From Crenobacter intestini (GTDB taxonomy: Bacteria; Pseudomonadota; Gammaproteobacteria; Burkholderiales; Chromobacteriaceae), in assembly GCF_004919095.1 (NCBI RefSeq), contig NZ_STGJ01000022.1, positions 1 to 37,832 of the forward strand: a stretch of 37,832 nt of DNA, read 5' to 3'. Position numbers and translations under genes: made by a program. Shown here piece after piece: positions 32,560 to 37,832 of the stretch; the stretch's first letter is position 1, and each line of letters begins with the position of its first letter. The notes beneath the pieces were generated by a model. That model was not told the DNA's origin, did no database searches, and saw only the letters and a program-made list of their open reading frames with translations.

Positions 32560-33549
32560 ATGTCGAATAGAAACAGACTAATCGATGGCTTTGGAAGGCA
32601 GATAAACTATCTACGGGTATCTGTGACGGATAGATGTGATTTGCGCTGTAACTACTGCTTGCCAAAAGGATTCAAGGGTTTTGAAGAACCTTCGCACTGG
32701 CTTTCGCATGAGGAAATGGCCAGGCTTGTTGGTATTTTTGTATCGCTTGGCGTTGGGAAAATACGACTGACGGGAGGCGAGCCACTGACAAGGAGAGGGA
32801 TTTCAGACTTCGCGTCTATGGTTTCTTCTCTAGAAGGCGTTGAGGATCTGTCGCTCTCGACCAACGCAACCCGACTTGCAGGCCAAGCCAAGTCACTCTA
32901 CCTTGCCGGAATTCGTCGTCTTAATGTTAGTCTGGATACCCTTGATAAGAATTGTTTTGCAAGCATCACGGGGCGTGACTGTTTAAACGAAGTTTTGGCA
33001 GGTCTGGACGTGGCCAAGTCTGTCGGGTTTAGTCCTATCAAGTTAAATTGTGTCGTTCAGCCTGGAGTAAATGTCGATACGCTGCATGCTCTATTCGAGT
33101 ATTCGTTAAAGCAAGACTTTATTTTGCGGCTGATAGAAACAATGCCTATAGGAGAGACCGGACGTGCCGCCAGATATGTCGATGTTACGAAACTCGGCGC
33201 AGACATGGCCAGAAAATACGGACTTCTACCTCAATTGGATGACACTGGGACTGGTCCTGCTCGTTACTGGTCGATGGGGGAGGGACTGGCAAATTTTGGC
33301 GTTATTACCCCACGTTCACAACACTTCTGCGAACGGTGCAACCGAGTTCGTTTAGGTGTAGATGGTACCTTGTACTTGTGTCTTGGACACGAAGACTGCG
33401 TCCCACTTGGGGCGTTGTTGAGAGACGGTGCAAGTAATTCTGATATTGAATCGACAATTCTGACTGCGATTGCAGCAAAGCCTGAGCGTCATCATTTTAA
33501 TACACAGCCTGATAAGGTTATACGCTTTATGGCTCAGACTGGTGGTTGA
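32560..33549 (+). CDS. moaA: GTP 3',8-cyclase MoaA
   Basis: This radical-SAM enzyme starts molybdenum-cofactor synthesis by cyclising GTP. The 329-residue protein has the N-terminal cluster motif CDLRCNYC (Cys26, Cys30, Cys33), the SAM-binding RLTGGEPLTRRG, and the second 4Fe-4S motif CERCNRVRLGVDGTLYLC. It ends in the C-terminal Gly-Gly tail essential in this family. AGGTGA precedes the ATG. Codon use is much more A/T-rich than the backbone. Here it may raise cofactor supply for nitrate reductase, consistent with NarXL downstream. Confidence 0.95.
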   Translation: MSNRNRLIDGFGRQINYLRVSVTDRCDLRCNYCLPKGFKGFEEPSHWLSHEEMARLVGIFVSLGVGKIRLTGGEPLTRRGISDFASMVSSLEGVEDLSLSTNATRLAGQAKSLYLAGIRRLNVSLDTLDKNCFASITGRDCLNEVLAGLDVAKSVGFSPIKLNCVVQPGVNVDTLHALFEYSLKQDFILRLIETMPIGETGRAARYVDVTKLGADMARKYGLLPQLDDTGTGPARYWSMGEGLANFGVITPRSQHFCERCNRVRLGVDGTLYLCLGHEDCVPLGALLRDGASNSDIESTILTAIAAKPERHHFNTQPDKVIRFMAQTGG

Positions 33550-33563
33550 AATAGGGGCTATGT

Positions 33564-34232
33564 ATGCATGATATTGAACGATTCATTCATGGGTTTGAGA
33601 AATTTCAGAGTCATTACTTTGATGACTCACCTGGTTTATTTAATGATTTGAAGCGTGGCCAACGCCCGGGAACCTTGTTGATTGGATGTTGCGACTCTAG
33701 GGTAGATCCCGCATTGTTACTTGGCTGTGATCCCGGTGATATTTTCACTGTTCGCATTGTTGCTAGTCTGGTGCCACCTTGTGGATCAGCTAAAAGCCAT
33801 CATGGTGTCTCAGCGGCTATTCAGTTTGCTGTCGAGTCTTTGAAGGTTTCACGTATTATTGTTCTTGGACATGCGCAATGCGGCGGCATCCGTGCACTAG
33901 TTGAGCAGGATATTGATACGTCGCGTGAAGAAGATTTCATCGGGAAATGGATGTCGATTGCAGAGCCCGCGCGCGTGCGCGTGATGTCTACAATGCAGGA
34001 CGCTTCGGTACTGGAACAACGGAGAGCTTGTGAGCTTGCTTCAGTTCTTGTTTCGCTTAAAAATCTTGAAACATTTCCATGGGTGAAGTCTGCAATAGCA
34101 TCAGGAGAACTGACGCTCCACGGTTGGTATTTTGACCTTGATTCTGGGGCACTTCTTGCGTATGCGCCTCGTGCAGATGCCTTTTTGCCGCTTGTATGCC
34201 CGATTGTATCAAAATCGGCTTGCGCATCATGA
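33564..34232 (+). CDS. Beta-class carbonic anhydrase
   Basis: This enzyme interconverts CO2 and bicarbonate using Zn. The 222-residue protein has the ligand motif CCDSR (Cys42, with the Asp44-Arg46 dyad), then GHAQCGG with His103 and Cys106. The segment between reads VRIVASLVPP, where most family members have VRN-[AV]-[AG]-N, so the two conserved Asn are replaced. The gene lies 14 bp after moaA and 73 bp before narX, within the same low-GC cluster. Confidence 0.92.
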   Translation: MHDIERFIHGFEKFQSHYFDDSPGLFNDLKRGQRPGTLLIGCCDSRVDPALLLGCDPGDIFTVRIVASLVPPCGSAKSHHGVSAAIQFAVESLKVSRIIVLGHAQCGGIRALVEQDIDTSREEDFIGKWMSIAEPARVRVMSTMQDASVLEQRRACELASVLVSLKNLETFPWVKSAIASGELTLHGWYFDLDSGALLAYAPRADAFLPLVCPIVSKSACAS

Positions 34233-34305
34233 TGAATGGGATCAGTCTTCGCTTGTCGTACTGCCAAGGTACAGTGTGCTTGCAATGTATGCGTGGGGAT
34301 GGCTG

Positions 34306-36216
34306 ATGCCGATTGATATGGAAAAATTCGTTTGGAGGCACCGCCTTTCAACCAGGATCCTGGCACTGAACATTGGTGGTCTGATTGTTATCATGACCAT
34401 GATTATTGGGACGCTCTGGCTCTCGTGGCAGCTTGAGGGGGCCGGTGCGGCGATCAATGATGCCGGTAGCCTGCGAATGCGAGCCAATCTAGTTCAGATT
34501 GAGCTGGATCGGGAGAATGCTGTTGGGCATTCGAACGTCGAGAAGACTGTTTTTGAACAAAATAAACTGCTAGATCAATTGCTTTCTGGTGACCCAAGTA
34601 GACCATTGTTTATCCCGAATGATGTTGGCGTTAAGAATCAATTCATTAAGGTTGCGGAGCTTTGGAGAAATAAAATGGTTCCCGCAATTTACTCAGCAGA
34701 TTCTGCTGATCGATCGAAGAAATATTATTCTCTTCTTCCTGATTTTGTTGCTCAGACCAACCTTCTTGTTTCTCTAATTGAGCGTGCAAATGAGCAAAAA
34801 AGCAATCTTCTTCGTGTGTCGCAAGGTGTCTTGGCATTAACGGCCTGTTTTGGTGCGCTCGCTATCGCGTATCTATTGTACTTGTGGATCATTCTGCCGC
34901 TCATTAGGCTTCAGGATGGTGTGCAAAGGATGGCTAAACATGATTTCTCAGTCAGACTGCCTGTGGATAGTCGTGATGAATTTGGTAGTCTGATGCAGGG
35001 TTTCAATGCAATGGCTGATGAGTTGGAGAGCCTTTATCGCGATCTTGAAGCCAGAGTGGCAGATAAAACTGTTAGGATGGAAAGACAGAATCATGAACTC
35101 ACAACCTTGTATGACGTGCTTGTTTTTCTGAATCAGCCGGCAGATATAGAGCAACTTTGCAGTGGTTTTTTAAAAAAAGCAATGCGGCATTTCAATGCAG
35201 ATGGTGGAAGTCTGAGGGTATTGGATGGCCACACTGATCGTTTGCATCTCGTTGTGTCAGAAGGTCTTTCGGCAGAACAGATTAACGCAGATCAATGCAC
35301 GCATGTTAATGCTTGTCATTGTGGGCATGCGACTTTCCAAAACAGAATAATCATTAAAGATTTAAAATCTTCTAGGGCGCAATTGCCATGCGCGAAAAGT
35401 GGTTTTGTTTCACTTGCTGCATTCAGGGTTGCCTGTCTAGATCAGTCCCTTGGTGAATTTACACTGCATTTCTATGAAGAGCGCAGCCTAAGCGCAGCCG
35501 AAGCACAGGTTCTAAATCTTCTTGGTCAGCACCTAGGTGTCGCCCTGGAGAACAGAAGGCTTTCGGCGCGTGCCCGTGAAGTGGCAGTTGCACAAGAACG
35601 TAATTTGTTAGCGCAGGGGTTACATGACTCTATCGCACAGGGGCTCAATTTTCTAAAGATGCAAGTTGACTTGCTAAAAAAAGCACAATCAGATGGAGAT
35701 CACGCAGAAGTTGAGGAAATTGTTGAACTGATCTCCGGTGGGATTGATGAGAGCTACCAAGATGTTCGAGAGCTTTTGTTGAACTTCCGCAGCAAGCTAG
35801 GGCCAGGAGAACTGTTTGGAGGTATTCGGGAGTCTGCCGATCGATTCTCGCGCCAGACTGGCACGGAAGTTTCATTTTCCGTGATTGACGAAGGTGGAGC
35901 TCCCTTGTCACCTGAACAGCAACTGCAACTGCTTTTTATTGTTCAGGAAGCGTTGTCAAACATCAGGAAGCATGCGGGTGCTAGTCACGTGCAAATTGTT
36001 GTTCGCAATGGACCTGATTTCGAGATAGAAGTGATCGATGATGGTTCTGGGTTCGATCTGAAAGAAGTTGATTCTCGTGGAGAAGGGCACATTGGCTTGC
36101 ACATTATGAGGGAACGTGCAGAAAGAATTGGGGCCCATCTGGAATTAAATACCAGCCCAGGTGAGGGTACTTTAATAAAATTGTGTTTAAGTAAGTGTCT
36201 TCGAAAAGCAGCGTAG
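34306..36216 (+). CDS. narX: Nitrate/nitrite sensor histidine kinase NarX
   Basis: This membrane kinase senses nitrate and nitrite in the periplasm and phosphorylates NarL. The 636-residue protein has TM1 at about 18-41 and directly after it the ligand P-box (AGAAINDAGSLRMRANLVQIEL). A periplasmic helical domain, TM2 (LALTACFGALAIAYLLYLWII) and a HAMP domain follow. Next are a GAF-like central module with a Cys cluster (CTHVNACHCGH), the H-box GLHDSIAQ with His440, and an HATPase domain (EALSNIRKHAG, DDGSGFD, GHIGLHIMRERAE). The ATG at 34306 has GGGGA 6 nt upstream. The partner narL starts 15 bp downstream. Confidence 0.94.
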   Translation: MPIDMEKFVWRHRLSTRILALNIGGLIVIMTMIIGTLWLSWQLEGAGAAINDAGSLRMRANLVQIELDRENAVGHSNVEKTVFEQNKLLDQLLSGDPSRPLFIPNDVGVKNQFIKVAELWRNKMVPAIYSADSADRSKKYYSLLPDFVAQTNLLVSLIERANEQKSNLLRVSQGVLALTACFGALAIAYLLYLWIILPLIRLQDGVQRMAKHDFSVRLPVDSRDEFGSLMQGFNAMADELESLYRDLEARVADKTVRMERQNHELTTLYDVLVFLNQPADIEQLCSGFLKKAMRHFNADGGSLRVLDGHTDRLHLVVSEGLSAEQINADQCTHVNACHCGHATFQNRIIIKDLKSSRAQLPCAKSGFVSLAAFRVACLDQSLGEFTLHFYEERSLSAAEAQVLNLLGQHLGVALENRRLSARAREVAVAQERNLLAQGLHDSIAQGLNFLKMQVDLLKKAQSDGDHAEVEEIVELISGGIDESYQDVRELLLNFRSKLGPGELFGGIRESADRFSRQTGTEVSFSVIDEGGAPLSPEQQLQLLFIVQEALSNIRKHAGASHVQIVVRNGPDFEIEVIDDGSGFDLKEVDSRGEGHIGLHIMRERAERIGAHLELNTSPGEGTLIKLCLSKCLRKAA

Positions 36217-36231
36217 AATAGGTAAGAATAA

Positions 36232-36882
36232 ATGACTATTAGAATCCTATTGATTGATGATCACAATCTTTTCCGCTCTGGGTTAAGATTGCTGTTGCAG
36301 AAGCAAGTGCACCACGAGGTGGTCGGAGAGGCGGCCGACGGGGGGGAGGGGCTCAAGCTGACGCGTAAATTAAAACCAGACATCGTTTTGCTTGATTTGA
36401 ATATGCCAGGTCTTTCTGGATTGGATACTCTTAGGTTGCTGGTTAATGAGTTTCCCGATGTAAAAGTGGTGATTCTTACTGTTTCAGAAGAGAGTGATGA
36501 GCTGGCACAGGCACTGCGCGATGGGGCTCGTGGCTATCTCTTGAAAAATATCGAAAGTAGTGATCTAGCCGCGGCGATCGAACAGGTGTTTTCTGGGCAG
36601 TCTGTTGTTTCGCCAGCAATGACTGCAAAGCTTGTCGATTGCGTTAGAGAGGGGAGCAGCAGGCAAGCGCCTTTGCCGCCTGATTACGAGAAGCTGACGG
36701 TGAGGGAGCGAGAGATTGTACGTTATCTTGTTCAGGGTAAAAGTAACAAAGAAATTGCGCAGTGCCTCAATCTTGCCGATAGCACAGTAAAGATCCATGT
36801 GCAAAATGTATTGAAAAAACTTGGTTTGAATAGTCGCGTTCAGGTTGCTGTATATGCGGTCGAGCGTGGTTTGGCTGAATGA
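36232..36882 (+). CDS. narL: Nitrate/nitrite response regulator NarL
   Basis: This DNA-binding response regulator is phosphorylated by NarX. The 216-residue protein has a receiver domain with DD at 9-10, phospho-acceptor Asp55 (LLDLNMPGLSG) and Lys in YLLKNIE. A LuxR/FixJ-type helix-turn-helix follows (LTVREREIVRYLVQGKSNKEIAQCLNLADSTVKIHVQNVLKKLG). It would activate nitrate-respiration genes under nitrate. No nar structural gene is in the window. AGGTAAG precedes the ATG. Confidence 0.95.
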   Translation: MTIRILLIDDHNLFRSGLRLLLQKQVHHEVVGEAADGGEGLKLTRKLKPDIVLLDLNMPGLSGLDTLRLLVNEFPDVKVVILTVSEESDELAQALRDGARGYLLKNIESSDLAAAIEQVFSGQSVVSPAMTAKLVDCVREGSSRQAPLPPDYEKLTVREREIVRYLVQGKSNKEIAQCLNLADSTVKIHVQNVLKKLGLNSRVQVAVYAVERGLAE

Positions 36883-36989
36883 ATTATAGTAACCATGATA
36901 ATGGTTTCTTCTGATTTGAAGCTTAATATTCTGTATCTGAATAATTTTCTGCGGCCAAGTGCAATTTAAATGTTGAATTCAATTCAATG

Positions 36990-37005
36990 ACCGCTAGGCG
37001 GTTTT
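36990..37005 (+). terminator. Weak terminator after narL
   Basis: A 5-bp stem ACCGC/GCGGT (36990-36994 with 36998-37002), loop TAG, is followed by TTT. It is short for a terminator and lies only 18 bp before ubiU. Confidence 0.35.
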
Positions 37006-37022
37006 AAATGGTTTATTGAGCA

Positions 37023-37832
37023 ATGCAATCTTTGCCCGAACTGGTCTGCCCCGCCGGCAGCCTGCCCGCCCTGAAAACCGCGATCGACCACGGTGCCGAC
37101 GCGGTGTATATGGGGCTCAAGAACGAGACCAACGCCCGCAACTTCGCCGGGCTCAACTTCGACGAAAAATCCGCCGCCGCCGGCATCCGCTACGCGCACG
37201 ACAAGGGGCGCAAGGTGCTGATGGCGATCAACACCTTCGCGCAGGGCGTCGACATCTCGCGCTGGCACCGTGCGGTCGACCAGGCCGCCGACCTCGGCGT
37301 CGACGCGGTGATCCTCGCCGACATCGGCCTGATGGATTACGCCTGCCGCCGCCACCCGAAACTGCGTCTGCACATGTCGGTGCAGGGCTCGGCGACCAAC
37401 TACGAGGCGGTCAACCTTGCGCGCGAGCGCTTCGGCGTGGTGCGCGCGGTGCTGCCACGCGTGTTGACGGTCGACCAGGTGCGCCACGTGATCGAGCACA
37501 CCGACGTCGAGATCGAGGTATTCGGCTTCGGCAGCCTGTGCGTGATGGTCGAGGGGCGCTGCCTGCTCTCCAGCTACGCGACCGGCGAGTCGCCGAACAC
37601 CCACGGCGTGTGCTCGCCGGCCAAGTTCGTGCGCTGGGAGCAGGAAGGCGCGGCGACCGCGTCGCGGCTGAACGGCATCCTGATCGACCGTTACGGCGCG
37701 GGCGAGGCGGCCGGGTACCCGACGCTGTGCAAGGGGCGCTTCGACGTCGAAGGCGACACCTACTACGCACTGGAAGAGCCGACCAGCCTCAACGTGCTCG
37801 AGGTGCTGCCGTCCCTGCTGGAAATCGGCGTC
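37023..37832 (+). CDS. ubiU: UbiU, O2-independent ubiquinone hydroxylation protein (3' end outside window)
   Basis: UbiU (YhbU, peptidase U32 family) works with UbiV and UbiT to hydroxylate the ubiquinone ring without O2. The 270 visible codons start MQSLPELVCPAGSLPALKTAIDHGADAVYMGL. They contain the four 4Fe-4S cysteines at 173, 180, 197 and 236, whose spacing (7, 17, 39) equals that of E. coli UbiU (169, 176, 193, 232). GC content is that of the backbone, so it is probably not part of the island, although it follows narXL. No stop is reached. ubiV should follow outside the window. Confidence 0.93.
   Translation, partial: MQSLPELVCPAGSLPALKTAIDHGADAVYMGLKNETNARNFAGLNFDEKSAAAGIRYAHDKGRKVLMAINTFAQGVDISRWHRAVDQAADLGVDAVILADIGLMDYACRRHPKLRLHMSVQGSATNYEAVNLARERFGVVRAVLPRVLTVDQVRHVIEHTDVEIEVFGFGSLCVMVEGRCLLSSYATGESPNTHGVCSPAKFVRWEQEGAATASRLNGILIDRYGAGEAAGYPTLCKGRFDVEGDTYYALEEPTSLNVLEVLPSLLEIGV

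Larger units (their letters stand above)
31036..37010. mobile_element. Low-GC accessory island inserted at pncB
   Basis: From about 31.04 kb third-codon positions shift to A/T, and backbone GC returns just before ubiU at 37.02 kb. The left edge cuts pncB and is followed by IS remnants. The cargo is the DGC protein, MoaA, carbonic anhydrase, NarX and NarL. No integrase, intact transposase or flanking direct repeat was found, so it may have come in by IS-mediated or homologous recombination. The exact right edge is uncertain. Confidence 0.7.

Noticed and set aside
36973-36986. FNR-like TTGAA-N4-ATTCA upstream of ubiU
   Set aside because: It matches only seven of ten fixed positions. Class II spacing would also put the transcript start almost at the ubiU ATG.

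Overview
The window is a high-GC betaproteobacterial chromosome segment, most likely from the Neisseriales (Chromobacteriaceae/Neisseriaceae-like). This is inferred from the gene set and protein character: an N-terminally extended RluB, a min operon followed by oxyR, Coq7, a small Gram-negative porin ending in Phe, a phasin, and a flhB-flhA-flhF-fleN-fliA-mot operon. I could not run a database search, so the genus is not assigned.

Layout. 1-5.6 kb: rluB (5' end outside the window, with 57-bp tandem repeats), greB, a MarR regulator divergent from a PLP aminotransferase with a candidate operator between them, and a Tat-exported PhoD-type phosphatase. 5.6-12.7 kb: oxyR, minCDE, a phasin, a degenerate dehydrogenase-like protein, ppa, coq7 and a cysteine desulfidase. 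12.8-13.6 kb: a tRNA array of four Arg(ACG)-Glu(TTC) pairs with a clear promoter and terminator. 13.7-22.2 kb: an exonuclease/GIY-YIG fusion convergent with the flagellar operon. 22.3-30.5 kb: thyA-folA, a structured intergenic repeat, a GntR regulator, a candidate ncRNA, a porin, a candidate FNR-controlled sRNA, metY, a GIDE-domain protein with lemA, and a DUF2520 protein.

31.0-37.0 kb is a visibly lower-GC accessory island. Its left edge cuts nicotinate phosphoribosyltransferase (pncB) in half and continues into fragments of at least two insertion-sequence families. It then carries a DGC-domain metal-binding protein, MoaA, a beta-carbonic anhydrase and the nitrate-responsive pair NarX-NarL. 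Backbone GC returns just before ubiU, which runs off the right edge.

A common thread is the aerobic/anaerobic switch. Coq7 makes ubiquinone with O2, while UbiU is part of the O2-independent route and lies next to the nitrate sensor pair. A perfect FNR box sits about 60 bp upstream of a compact sRNA gene between metY and the porin. The strongest candidates for something undescribed are this FNR-sRNA unit, the second orphan-terminator transcript near 24.9-25.06 kb, the nested inverted repeat at 23.8-24.0 kb, and the FleN homologue that has lost both Walker A lysines.
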